A stretch of DNA of 9,885 nucleotides from Bacteriovoracaceae bacterium UBA6144. Lineage in GTDB: Bacteria > Bdellovibrionota > Bacteriovoracia > Bacteriovoracales > Bacteriovoracaceae. The position numbers and the translations under genes were made by a program. Below are positions 1 through 7,254 of the stretch, piece after piece; position 1 is the first letter of the stretch, and each line of letters begins with the position of its first letter. A model generated the notes under the pieces. That model saw only the letters and a program-made list of their open reading frames with translations. It searched no databases and was not told where the DNA came from. The DNA lies in NCBI GenBank assembly GCA_002435705.1, contig DIVA01000117.1, positions 523 through 10,407 on the forward strand, read 5' to 3'.

Positions 1-860
1 CCCAAAGGTTCATCCTGAGTTTCTTTAAAAAAGATATAGCTCGGACAAGTGGCAAAAATTTCGCGAGCGTGTTGTGGATTTTCTTCAATAAATTTTCTCT
101 GGTTTGCTATGCTCGCCTCACCCGGCTTAAGAAAGCCGCGCTCGAGCATAATCTTATACAAGAATTCAAAACGCTGACCATTTCCAGAAGCGTAGGAGAT
201 ATAGGCCTGCCCTGAAATCGAGCCGTCTTCATTATGAAGAGTGATGCGACCACCGCCCTCAACATGAAAGAGGTAGATATCAAACATAGAATCCTCTACC
301 CAGAAAAGCTCAAGACCTTGTCCAGCCAGGGCCCCTTCAAAATCAATCTGCTCACGACTCAAAGAGCGCTGATCCGCACGGGTTGGGAGACCATAGATAG
401 GATTTTTGTAGCGAGCCGTAGGAACACGTGAACCTTGGAGATCTGGAGAGTAATAACCAGTATAAAGAGTGGTTTGTTTTTGACCATGGCCGGGCTCACT
501 GGCCGCTGGCACGGGAACATAAATAGCATACTCTGCGTTCACACGACGATTGAACTCTCTCATGCAAAGACTTTTCTCAGTCGTCTTCATGCAGTTTTGT
601 GTTTGAGTGATGAGCGCCTTAAAACTCTTCATGGTGTCTTCAAGACGTCGGGCCGGATAGACAGTGCGGCCATACTTAACAGTCGTTCTCTGAGGAGAGC
701 GGCGGAAAGATTCTAACTGACGATCGATAGCGAGATGCATGTTTTCAAAATCGAGATCGTCTTCAAACACCATCGTCTGATTAAATTCAGTAGTCGGTGT
801 TGTATTTTGAGCAAAAGCTGCAAAACTAAATGTGAAAATGAGGGCCAAGAAATATCTCAT
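1..860 (-). CDS. mltA: MltA-type membrane-bound/secreted lytic murein transglycosylase, 3' end outside window
   Basis: Cleaves the MurNAc-GlcNAc bond of peptidoglycan to give 1,6-anhydro-muropeptides in the periplasm. Seen: 286 codons open to the window edge. Residues 1-17 form a signal peptide (hydrophobic FLALIFTFSFAAFA) with a likely signal peptidase I site AFA|Q. There is no lipobox Cys, unlike E. coli MltA, which is a lipoprotein. MltA family blocks: YTGYYSPDLQGSRVPTARY at about 133-151, WVEDSMFDIYLFHVEGGGRI at about 187-206, YASGNGQRFEF at about 223-233 and PSYIFFKE at about 273-280. The catalytic Asp region (SIAVD-like) would lie further on and is not in the window. Residues 18-110 are a less conserved N-terminal region; Cys90 and Cys99 could form a disulfide. 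The ATG at 860 is chosen because it opens the signal peptide and has GGAG 7 nt upstream. It follows the GNAT gene by 57 bp but has its own promoter. The family call is firm. Confidence 0.88.
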   Translation of the reverse strand, partial: MRYFLALIFTFSFAAFAQNTTPTTEFNQTMVFEDDLDFENMHLAIDRQLESFRRSPQRTTVKYGRTVYPARRLEDTMKSFKALITQTQNCMKTTEKSLCMREFNRRVNAEYAIYVPVPAASEPGHGQKQTTLYTGYYSPDLQGSRVPTARYKNPIYGLPTRADQRSLSREQIDFEGALAGQGLELFWVEDSMFDIYLFHVEGGGRITLHNEDGSISGQAYISYASGNGQRFEFLYKIMLERGFLKPGEASIANQRKFIEENPQHAREIFATCPSYIFFKETQDEPL

Positions 861-891
861 CTCAAACTCCAAATAAAAGTCTTAAAGGATC

Positions 892-921
892 ATTCTAGAA
901 ATATCAGACAGGGAGAGTCAA
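892..921 (-). promoter_or_regulatory. Predicted sigma-70 promoter of the mltA-like gene
   Basis: Read on the minus strand: -35 TTGACT (916-921), 18-bp spacer, -10 TAGAAT (892-897). Both hexamers match the consensus at 5 of 6 positions. The expected start is near 885, giving a leader of about 25 nt that contains the GGAG ribosome binding site. The -35 box overlaps the stop codon of the upstream GNAT gene and one arm of the 914-935 hairpin. Confidence 0.55.
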
Positions 922-935
922 AGATTTTTGACTCT
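914..935. repeat. 9-bp inverted repeat over the GNAT stop codon
   Basis: AGAGTCAAA (914-922) pairs with TTTGACTCT (927-935) around a 4-nt loop. It covers the last codons of the GNAT gene. No T-tract follows on the minus strand (next is CTCCCTGTCTG), so it is not a standard intrinsic terminator. It may be a weak or rho-assisted 3' end, or chance pairing in coding sequence. One arm contains the predicted mltA -35 box. Confidence 0.4.
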
Positions 936-1412
936 TAGTTTCTTACCGAGAAGGAGAAGTTTTTGTGCCGTCTCATGTACTGGAATATAATCATTTTTTT
1001 CATAGAAGAATCTATTTCGCGCCTCGGCATGAGTCACCAGATGAACCCCTCGTACCCCTCTTAGGATGAGCTCCTCTTCAAGCTTATGTAAAAGCGCTGC
1101 TCCCACACCTTTGCCCTGTGCACTGGGGTGGGTATTAATATGCAAATGAGCAGGATAATCAGCAAAAAAGTCCTTAAAAATATCTAAGGGCCATGGAAAT
1201 GTTGAAGGGTCAGGCTGACAGAGAATATAACCCAGCACCCGTTCACCATCGAGTGCCACAAAACACAAATGCCCAAGGTAGTCATCCAGATATTTCTTTC
1301 TAAACTCTACCCTCTCCTCGAGTGCGGGAGTGCGGGCCGAAGTGAGCCAGAAGATCTCTTCGACTTGCGAGTAATGCTTAGATAAGTAAGGGCTTAGTTC
1401 GAACTCAGCCAT
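918..1412 (-). CDS. GNAT-family N-acetyltransferase
   Basis: Predicted to transfer an acetyl group from acetyl-CoA to an unknown amine; substrate not inferable. Seen: 164 aa, a normal size for a single GNAT domain. The acetyl-CoA pyrophosphate-binding motif A is clear at residues 90-109: LHINTHPSAQGKGVGAALL, with the Q-G-K-G-V-G core at 99-104. It is followed by GVRGVHLVTHAEARNRFFYE (119-138), the usual strand 5/helix 4 with the FYE motif. The pattern LHI...P.AQGKGVG...GVHL resembles the subgroup related to the acetyltransferase-like domain of some O-GlcNAcases (from memory, moderate). The ATG at 1412 lies inside the end of the upstream nucleotidyltransferase gene (19-bp overlap) and has no good Shine-Dalgarno, so translation is probably coupled. 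It is the last gene of the lysR-cca-GNAT set. Confidence 0.85.
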   Translation of the reverse strand: MAEFELSPYLSKHYSQVEEIFWLTSARTPALEERVEFRKKYLDDYLGHLCFVALDGERVLGYILCQPDPSTFPWPLDIFKDFFADYPAHLHINTHPSAQGKGVGAALLHKLEEELILRGVRGVHLVTHAEARNRFFYEKNDYIPVHETAQKLLLLGKKLRVKNL

Positions 1413-2560
1413 GCCAAAACTTTTCTCATGTGTCGCTCTTTAGGAGGAAAGACCCTAACGTCCAGCTCGTCATTCCATTTTTTTTCTAAAATCCACGAGA
1501 GATTTTCTTGCTTAAGGAAATCCTTTACCCAAGAAAAATTTAACCACGTAAAGGGCGGACGCATGACCTGACAGATGAGAAGGAACTGTGAGTTATTAAA
1601 TATATCATCCGAAGTCAGATCGAGACTTTTGAGATCACATTGTTTGAGCTCAAGTAGATAAGAACGACGGTGCCTCCAAAGAGTGGATTCATTATCCCCT
1701 TTGCCTGCTAAGGAGAGTAGCAAGTGCCACCCCTCACCCGTCATAAAGACTGCGGCCAGGATACTGTTTGAGACACCAAAATCAGCAAGGTATTTAGTAT
1801 AGATCGAATGCAAGAGATCAGGATTTAAAAGTCCTCCCTGAAATCTCACCGGAAGAGTGGGAAAACTTTGGAGCTGATTCCAAAAATGAAAGGGCTTGAG
1901 TGATTTCTGCGCTTCCTCACCCACATAAAAGGGACTCACTAACCCGAGATCAAGACTTTCACAGGCTTCTTTTAGCTCGTTCGACCAAAGGAATTCATAC
2001 TTGATCTGAAAGCGGATCGCACGCAGCAGTCGAACAGGATCCTTAAGAAAATGTTTACGATCACAAGGAGTGAGCATTTTCATTTTTAAATGCTTCTCAC
2101 CCTCATAGGGATCAAGCAGGGTCCAGGATGAACCATCAAACATGGCCCCCATGGCATTGATCGTGAAGTCACGCCTTGAGCTTGCTGCTTTAAAATCAAG
2201 GCTCCACTCAATCTTTGATTCAAAGTCATTGTGAGAATAAATATCTAAGGGAGCATAGAACTCGGTTCGAGGAGGAGCGAACTGAAGTTCGTTTTGACCA
2301 AAACTGGCCTTATACACATGATGGGCCTGAGGCTTTAGCTCATAGCGAGTCCCAAGAGTTTTAAGCAGAAGTTGATATTTTTTTGGATCAGCTCCATGGA
2401 TTTCAAAATCCCAATCGCGAATGAGCTTCGAGCCCATAAGCACATCTCTCACCGCTCCCCCCACTAACACGGGCTTCATTCCTTGGAAAATAACTTTTCC
2501 GAGAAACTCATCCACCCAATCGGGAACCAGAGACTTTAGCTCATTCAGTAACATTGTCAC
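1394..2560 (-). CDS. cca: tRNA nucleotidyltransferase / poly(A) polymerase family protein (class II, CCA-adding type)
   Basis: Expected to add or repair the 3' CCA of tRNAs, or less likely to polyadenylate RNA, from CTP/ATP in the cytoplasm. Seen: 388 aa. Motif A is VLVGGAVRDVLMG (31-43) with the metal-binding D-x-D in RDWDFEI (Asp49, Asp51). Motif B is SSRRDFTINAMG (127-138). The nucleotide-recognition block is KDPVRLLRAIRF (173-184); the usual first Glu of the EDxxR motif is Lys, while Asp and Arg are kept. The C-terminal half (after about 230) is divergent and has no HD domain visible. The annotated start is a GTG at 2560; an in-frame ATG lies two codons on (2554). AAGG upstream sits at a better distance from the GTG. 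The start overlaps the lysR 3' end by 20 bp and the stop overlaps the GNAT start by 19 bp. CCA-adding and poly(A) activity cannot be told apart by motif alone. Confidence 0.82.
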   Translation of the reverse strand: MTMLLNELKSLVPDWVDEFLGKVIFQGMKPVLVGGAVRDVLMGSKLIRDWDFEIHGADPKKYQLLLKTLGTRYELKPQAHHVYKASFGQNELQFAPPRTEFYAPLDIYSHNDFESKIEWSLDFKAASSRRDFTINAMGAMFDGSSWTLLDPYEGEKHLKMKMLTPCDRKHFLKDPVRLLRAIRFQIKYEFLWSNELKEACESLDLGLVSPFYVGEEAQKSLKPFHFWNQLQSFPTLPVRFQGGLLNPDLLHSIYTKYLADFGVSNSILAAVFMTGEGWHLLLSLAGKGDNESTLWRHRRSYLLELKQCDLKSLDLTSDDIFNNSQFLLICQVMRPPFTWLNFSWVKDFLKQENLSWILEKKWNDELDVRVFPPKERHMRKVLAWLSSN

Positions 2561-3455
2561 TCAATCCCTTGGGGCCTGCTTTTAGGTAGTCAAAAAGTCC
2601 ACGAAGTTTAAGGGTTTGCGATTCCTCAAGGCGAGTCGCAAAGCAGATGGTGTTATTAAAAACTTCTGAGTTATCGAGCGTGCGGATTTTATTTTTAAAA
2701 TAAGACCGATTGAAAACGTGGGTTGGGACCACGGCAACGCCCAGTCCATCGTAAACCCCCTGGAGCACTTGCCCAAAGGAATTAACGATCAAGCGGGAAT
2801 TGATCTGACGAGGGATCGCTCCGAAGTGCTCACGGCACCAACGAAAAAACAAAGGATCATTCTCTTCGAACATGATCACCGGATAAGTTAAAATATCTTT
2901 AAGAGTGCTCTTCTCATTAATCTTAAATTGCTTCGATTGAGGAAAAACGAGAACTGTGTGCTCTTCATGCAATACCCATTTCTCCGCCCACGCCGGGACT
3001 TGATAGTCTGGCAGGATCAAGCAATCCACATCTCCTCGCTCAAACTTACGAATAAGACTTTCCGGAAAATCCATACTGATCTTGACCTCAAGATCTGGAT
3101 GCTCTTTGAGATACTGAATAATTTGACTCGAGATCCAGCTCTTTCCCAGTCCTTGAAGAGTTCCAACGTGCAGGGTTCCGCGGATCTCTTGAGCCTCTTG
3201 GTGAATTTGATCGATCGTATCATCAATTCTTTTGAGATACTGCTTGGCCACCTTAGAAAGCTTACGACCAGCATCTGTCAGGGTGACATTCTTCCCGTGA
3301 CGAGCGAGCAGCTGAAACCCAACTTTACTTTCGAGATTTTTGAGAGTCTGAGAGACCGCTGACTGGGTCACACCCAGCATCTCCGCAGCTTGCGAAATAC
3401 TTTCACTCTGAGAAAGTGCAATCAATACTTGAAGATGGCTTGATTCGTATTTCAT
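2541..3455 (-). CDS. LysR-family transcriptional regulator
   Basis: DNA-binding regulator, probably a tetramer that responds to a small molecule; ligand and targets unknown. Seen: 304 aa, typical for LysR. The N-terminal winged helix-turn-helix spans about 5-63, with ISQAAEMLGVTQSAVSQTLK (20-39) as the helix-turn-helix and LESKVGFQLLARHGKNVTLT leading into the wing. A linker helix (64-90) follows, then an effector domain from about 93 (RGTLHVGTLQG) to the end, with the usual GVYDGLGVAVVP stretch. The ATG at 3455 has AGGA 8 nt upstream. It is the first gene of an overlapping set with the CCA/PAP enzyme and a GNAT acetyltransferase. LysR genes more often sit divergent from their targets, so nothing here shows that it controls these two. 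Its start lies only 25 bp past the fusA terminator, and no good promoter is visible in the gap. Confidence 0.92.
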   Translation of the reverse strand: MKYESSHLQVLIALSQSESISQAAEMLGVTQSAVSQTLKNLESKVGFQLLARHGKNVTLTDAGRKLSKVAKQYLKRIDDTIDQIHQEAQEIRGTLHVGTLQGLGKSWISSQIIQYLKEHPDLEVKISMDFPESLIRKFERGDVDCLILPDYQVPAWAEKWVLHEEHTVLVFPQSKQFKINEKSTLKDILTYPVIMFEENDPLFFRWCREHFGAIPRQINSRLIVNSFGQVLQGVYDGLGVAVVPTHVFNRSYFKNKIRTLDNSEVFNNTICFATRLEESQTLKLRGLFDYLKAGPKGLSDNVTE

Positions 3456-3480
3456 TTATCGATCCTGTCATCTTGACCAT

Positions 3481-3510
3481 AAAAAAGGGGATCAGTTTCC
3501 TGATCCCCTT
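3481..3510 (-). terminator. Rho-independent terminator of fusA
   Basis: On the minus strand the sequence reads AAGGGGATCAG-GAAA-CTGATCCCCTT followed by further T residues, six in a row overall. This is an 11-bp perfect stem with a GNRA-type GAAA tetraloop and a U-tract. It starts 22 bp after the fusA stop codon. On the plus strand the hairpin is not followed by a T-run, so it acts in the fusA direction only. Confidence 0.93.
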
Positions 3511-3532
3511 CTCACTTTTAACAATTTTCTAA

Positions 3533-5710
3533 CTAGTCTGCACGCTCGTTGAGCTTCTCTTTACGATCGTTCATCACTTTATCTTGAACGTGTGACGGAC
3601 AGGCTTCGTATTTTGCAAATTCCATTGAGTAGCCAGCCTTACCAGCTGTACCTGAACGGAGAGTTGTTGAGTAGCCGAACATTTCTGAAAGAGGAACGTG
3701 AGCGTTGATGATCGCATCCCCAGTATCAGTTGTCTCTGAACCCAAGATCACACCGCGACGTGAAGAAAGATCGCCGATGACAAAACCTTGGTACTCTTGA
3801 GGAGATTCAACTTCTACTTTCATGATCGGCTCAAGAAGAACCGGATTGGCTTTCTTGATCGCATCTCTCATCGCCATACGAGCGGCGATACGGAACGCCA
3901 TATCAGACGAATCCACATCATGGTACTGACCGTCTTGGAGGAAAGCTTCTACATCAATCACTGGGAACGCAGCGAGAGGCCCCTTGTTCATAACGTCGTT
4001 GAAACCCTTATCACATGAAGGAATGAATTCCGAAGGAATCACACCACCACGGATTTCATTGGTAAAACGGTAAACTTGATCTTCGCGCTCTTTGCGATCA
4101 GCGGTAAGTGGTTTGATCTTACCGGCCACTTTAGCGAACTGACCCGAACCACCCGTTTGCTTTTTGTGAGTGTATTCGAAGCTTGCTTCGCCGCGGATCG
4201 TTTCGCGGTAGTTAACCTGTGGAGCACCCACATCCACTTCAGCTTTATATTCACGCTTCAGGCGTTCTGTATAAATCTCAAGGTGAAGTTCGCCCATCCC
4301 AGCGATACGTGTTTCACCAGACTCTTCGTCAGTGAAGAGGTGGAAGGTCGGATCTTCTTTAATGAAGCGTTGTAGACCTTTGGCCATACGAGCTTGGTGC
4401 TCTTTATCACGAGCTTTAATTGAAAGCTCGATAACTGGTATTGGAATATGCATCCCTTCACACGACAAATGCTCGAGGTTTCCGTCTTCAGACACGAAAG
4501 TATCACCCGAAGCACAGTCCACACCGATCATCGCGATGATGTCTCCGGCCCCTGCGTAGTCAATGTTCGCACGATCGTTTGAGTTCATGCGCACGATACG
4601 ACCTACACGCACACGCTTTTTGGTACGGGTGTTGATAAGAGTATCGCCCTTAGTGAGCTTCCCTTGATAGATACGTGTGTAAGTCAGCTGACCGAATTGC
4701 TCGTCAGTGATCTTAAACGCCATACAAACAAGACCCTTATCAAAGTCTGGGTAGAGATCAATTTTTTCATTTGTCTTAGAATCAATCGCCTTTGGCTTCT
4801 CACAAGACACTGGGCTTGGGAGGTAACGAGCGACAGCATCAAGAAGAGGCTGAACACCTTTGTTTTTGAAAGCTGAACCCATGAATACAGGAGTTAGTTT
4901 CAAAGCCTGAGTGGCGTTACGGATTGTTCTGTGGATTGTTTCGTCAGAGATTTCTTTTCCTTCGAGAAGATCTTCCATCATCTGATCATCAAAAGCAGAG
5001 ATCGCATCAAGAAGTGCTTCACGGTAGCTCTTAGCCTGATCAACCATATCAGCAGGAACAGCTTCGATTCTTACGATTTCACCGTTCTCGCCATCAAAGT
5101 AGTAGGCCTGTTGAGAGATGAGATCAACTACACCGTTAAAGTTTTCTTCAGCACCGATAGGAAGTTGCATAAGAACAGCGTTGTGACCAAGCTTCTCACG
5201 AAGAGCCTTAACCCCGTTAAATGGGTTTGCACCCATGCGGTCCATCTTGTTCAAAAACGCGAGACGAGGAACACGGTAGCGCTTCATCTGACGGTCAACA
5301 GTGATTGATTGTGACTGAACACCAGCCACTGAACAGAGAACAAGAATCGCACCGTCGAGAACGCGAAGAGAGCGTTCCACTTCTACAGTGAAATCCACGT
5401 GTCCGGGAGTATCGATAAGGTTTACTTTAATGGATTTGCCATCACCTTCAGCATAAGTGATGCCTTTAGTTCCAGTACCATTCCACTCAACAGTCGTAGC
5501 TGCTGAAGTAATAGTGATACCTTTTTCACGCTCGAGCTCCATGTGATCCATGGTGGCACCAGCGCCGCCGCCTTTAACGTCTTCGATCTTGTGAATTTTG
5601 TCACAATAGAAAAGGATACGCTCAGAAAGAGTTGTCTTTCCTGAGTCAATGTGGGCCGAGATACCAATGTTTCGGGTCTTCGGCAGGGCTTTCATGTCAG
5701 CAGCACTCAT
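3533..5710 (-). CDS. fusA: Elongation factor G, spirochaete/planctomycete/delta and mitochondrial EF-G1 type
   Basis: Translational GTPase that moves tRNA-mRNA through the ribosome after peptide transfer. Seen: 725 aa, slightly longer than the usual 690-705. G1 AHIDSGKTT (19-27), switch I with DHMELEREKGITIT (55-68), G3 DTPGH (100-104), G4 NKMD (154-157), G5 GSAFKNKG near 280. Domains II-V follow, with GMGELHLEIYTERLKREY in domain III and GGVIPSEFIPSCDKGF in domain IV. A short insert (residues 77-92) lies between switch I and G3. ISAHIDSGKTTLSER and GATMDHMELEREKGITI are close to mitochondrial EF-G1 and bacterial spd-EFG1 rather than the AHIDAGKTTTTER form of str-operon EF-G. It stands alone, with no rpsL, rpsG or tuf beside it. 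The ATG at 5710 has GGAG 5 nt upstream; Met6 is a less likely start. Monocistronic between a strong promoter and a terminator. Confidence 0.96.
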   Translation of the reverse strand: MSAADMKALPKTRNIGISAHIDSGKTTLSERILFYCDKIHKIEDVKGGGAGATMDHMELEREKGITITSAATTVEWNGTGTKGITYAEGDGKSIKVNLIDTPGHVDFTVEVERSLRVLDGAILVLCSVAGVQSQSITVDRQMKRYRVPRLAFLNKMDRMGANPFNGVKALREKLGHNAVLMQLPIGAEENFNGVVDLISQQAYYFDGENGEIVRIEAVPADMVDQAKSYREALLDAISAFDDQMMEDLLEGKEISDETIHRTIRNATQALKLTPVFMGSAFKNKGVQPLLDAVARYLPSPVSCEKPKAIDSKTNEKIDLYPDFDKGLVCMAFKITDEQFGQLTYTRIYQGKLTKGDTLINTRTKKRVRVGRIVRMNSNDRANIDYAGAGDIIAMIGVDCASGDTFVSEDGNLEHLSCEGMHIPIPVIELSIKARDKEHQARMAKGLQRFIKEDPTFHLFTDEESGETRIAGMGELHLEIYTERLKREYKAEVDVGAPQVNYRETIRGEASFEYTHKKQTGGSGQFAKVAGKIKPLTADRKEREDQVYRFTNEIRGGVIPSEFIPSCDKGFNDVMNKGPLAAFPVIDVEAFLQDGQYHDVDSSDMAFRIAARMAMRDAIKKANPVLLEPIMKVEVESPQEYQGFVIGDLSSRRGVILGSETTDTGDAIINAHVPLSEMFGYSTTLRSGTAGKAGYSMEFAKYEACPSHVQDKVMNDRKEKLNERAD

Positions 5711-5760
5711 GCGGGCTCCATAGGCTAGAAGGTTCTAAGTATGTTATTTTTATTGAACGC

Positions 5761-5789
5761 ATCATAATGATAAGCAGAAGTGTCGTCAA
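5761..5789 (-). promoter_or_regulatory. Strong sigma-70 promoter of fusA
   Basis: On the minus strand: -35 TTGACG (5784-5789), exactly 17 bp, -10 TATGAT (5761-5766); each hexamer matches 5 of 6. The expected start near 5754 gives a leader of about 45 nt with GGAG before the ATG. The same TTGACG -35 appears before the Rrf2 regulator gene at 9102-9107. Confidence 0.75.
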
Positions 5790-5811
5790 ACGCTTTTCGC
5801 TGTTTTGGGTG

Positions 5812-5840
5812 TTGCGAAATCACTTCTCCTAGTCCATTAT
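5812..5840 (+). promoter_or_regulatory. Possible promoter giving a leaderless mRNA for the 5849 gene
   Basis: TTGCGA (5812-5817), 17 bp, CATTAT (5835-5840). Each hexamer matches the consensus at 4 of 6. Only 8 nt separate the -10 from the ATG at 5849, so transcription would begin at or 1-3 nt before the start codon. It is moderate in quality and stands back-to-back with the fusA promoter. Confidence 0.35.
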
Positions 5841-5848
5841 TGGGCACC

Positions 5849-6487
5849 ATGAGTTTTAAGAAAGATTTGACCAAAGAAAATCTCTATGAAGCGGTTAAAA
5901 CCCTCGTAGAAAATCCTAATCCCCACATTCAGCTTTCTCAGCAAAAACTCTTCACTTTATTTAGCGTGGCTTTTCAGTACATGCTCTTCAGATCCACTAA
6001 AAACCCGGGCCACTATATCATTCGTATTGAAGATCCCTTTTTGGCGGAAAAATTAGCGCGCAAGGCCAAAGACGAGACCACCCGTAAGTTTATGCAAAAG
6101 CTGCTTATTCCTCGCCGCCTGAACTACGGTAACGGTATTTTTCATCTAGATTATTTTAACCTCACTACCTGGGGCACGACCAAAGACTTACCTAAAGAGC
6201 GTATTCAAGGGGCCATTGTGGTGAAGAATACCGCTCATAATCCTTTGATTGATGAAGGTGATTTTAGACACGTCGATCCTGAAAACACTCAAAACGAAGC
6301 GGCGATTCAGCTCTTTGGTGAAAACTATTATCTTACAAGTCTGATGGAATTTTGTCCTCGCACGATTACCGTCGCTTTTGAACAGGACTATCCGGGCGTT
6401 CATAAAATGCAATTCGGATTCATCACTGAGGAGACTCCCCATCTTTCTGGTGTGAAAATTGCTTCAGATATTAATTGGGAAGACTAA
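5849..6487 (+). CDS. Conserved-looking hypothetical protein, 212 aa
   Basis: I do not recognise this protein. Seen: 212 aa, soluble, no signal peptide or membrane segment. A basic, helical N-terminal part (1-90, including LARKAKDETTRKFMQKLL at 69-86) precedes a mixed aromatic-rich C-terminal part with possible beta strands (GNGIFHLDYFNL at 94-105, QGAIVVKN, RTITVAFEQ). The only cysteine is Cys169. The frame is open up to a GTG at 5780, but that extension would run over the fusA promoter and encodes an unlikely Cys-rich leader, so I choose the ATG at 5849. No Shine-Dalgarno precedes it; a -10-like box does. It is the only plus-strand gene in the window, divergent from fusA and convergent with the FliG_C-like/MORN gene, whose stop codon it overlaps. 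Codon use looks like that of its neighbours. It is real as a gene, unknown in function. Confidence 0.78.
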   Translation: MSFKKDLTKENLYEAVKTLVENPNPHIQLSQQKLFTLFSVAFQYMLFRSTKNPGHYIIRIEDPFLAEKLARKAKDETTRKFMQKLLIPRRLNYGNGIFHLDYFNLTTWGTTKDLPKERIQGAIVVKNTAHNPLIDEGDFRHVDPENTQNEAAIQLFGENYYLTSLMEFCPRTITVAFEQDYPGVHKMQFGFITEETPHLSGVKIASDINWED

Positions 6488-7245
6488 GACTGCTTTTTAC
6501 CCTCAACCCATTGGGATAAGCTGAGCTCCCCTGTGCGACTCCACTCTTTCCAGTCTCCATGGCGAGAATCACTCAGATATCGACCCTCACTACGTTTTTC
6601 ACCGTTGGCATAAAAGAAAGTCCACAGTCCCTCTTTTAAATCTTCCTGATAAGATCCTTCAGCCAGGACTTTTTTTGTCTCGTAAAAATGCTTCCATAAT
6701 CCAATGCGCTTTCCCTTGAGGGCTTCACCTTCAGCTGCAACCGAGCCATCAATGAATTTCAATTGCACAACTCCTTCTCGAGGTAGTGTGAGCGTATGAA
6801 AAATATCTTGGGGCGGCAGCTCCCATTTAAAGCCCTGAATTTTTTCTTCTCGCTGCATTTTTCGAGCGGCCTTGAGAATAAAATACTGAGCTTTTTCTTG
6901 CTCCGCTGGAGAGACCTCAGTCAGATAGCTTATCTCGTCTTTGAGTTTACCCAAAAAACGCGAGAAATTTGGTGAGTACTTTTCCCAATTGAGATTTTTC
7001 ATGGCACGTGCAAGCATCATCATCATGGAGTCATTGGAGCGCAAGACCTGTTCAATGTCGTCGCTAGTGAGTTCTAAAAAATGCTCGAAACTTTTCATAT
7101 TTCGAGTCACCCATTGCATGAAAGCAGGATCTTCAAGAATGGCGCTCACAATAATGTTGTACCGGCTGGCTAAGACTGTTGTCTCAAGGGATTCCACGAA
7201 ATCCTTAAAGCCGTCGTATTGTTTTTTCTTAATTCGATTGAGCAT
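6484..7245 (-). CDS. FliG_C-like segment fused to MORN_2-type repeats
   Basis: Function unknown. Seen: 253 aa, no signal peptide, cytoplasmic by sequence. Residues about 53-136 resemble the FliG C-terminal (torque ring) domain. FEHFLELTSDDIEQVLRSND (53-72) lines up with the FliG pattern F-D-L-LDDRSIQ-VLR-VD, and EKAQYFILKAARKMQREEKI (117-136) with the later EEAQ..I...R.LEE.GEI block. The two Asp that follow Leu in FliG are replaced by Thr-Ser, while the Arg of VLR is kept. Residues about 171-253 hold three repeats of roughly 24 aa, GE.LKGKRIGLWKHFYETKK, GSYQEDLKEGLWTFFYANGE and GRYLSDSRHGDWKEWSRTGE. These match the MORN_2 (YwqK-like) repeat type G.y..g...G.W..yy.nG. The ATG at 7245 is fixed by an in-frame TGA two codons upstream. 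No Shine-Dalgarno. It lies 38 bp after the cysteine desulfurase but has its own -10. The repeat call is firm, the FliG likeness tentative. Confidence 0.8.
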   Translation of the reverse strand: MLNRIKKKQYDGFKDFVESLETTVLASRYNIIVSAILEDPAFMQWVTRNMKSFEHFLELTSDDIEQVLRSNDSMMMMLARAMKNLNWEKYSPNFSRFLGKLKDEISYLTEVSPAEQEKAQYFILKAARKMQREEKIQGFKWELPPQDIFHTLTLPREGVVQLKFIDGSVAAEGEALKGKRIGLWKHFYETKKVLAEGSYQEDLKEGLWTFFYANGEKRSEGRYLSDSRHGDWKEWSRTGELSLSQWVEGKKQS

Positions 7246-7254
7246 GAATCAAAG

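Noticed and set aside
234..938. Three plus-strand open frames (234-431, 435-716, 735-938).
   Set aside because: They are shadows of the minus-strand mltA-like gene and its promoter region; the minus frame carries clear family motifs and a signal peptide.
3533..5710. Many open frames on both strands inside fusA.
   Set aside because: All are overlapped by the complete, highly conserved EF-G frame; none shows family motifs.
5780..5848. GTG at 5780 as the start of the plus-strand orphan gene (23 extra residues).
   Set aside because: It would place coding sequence over the fusA -35 box, and the leader has no ribosome binding site and looks like random translation.
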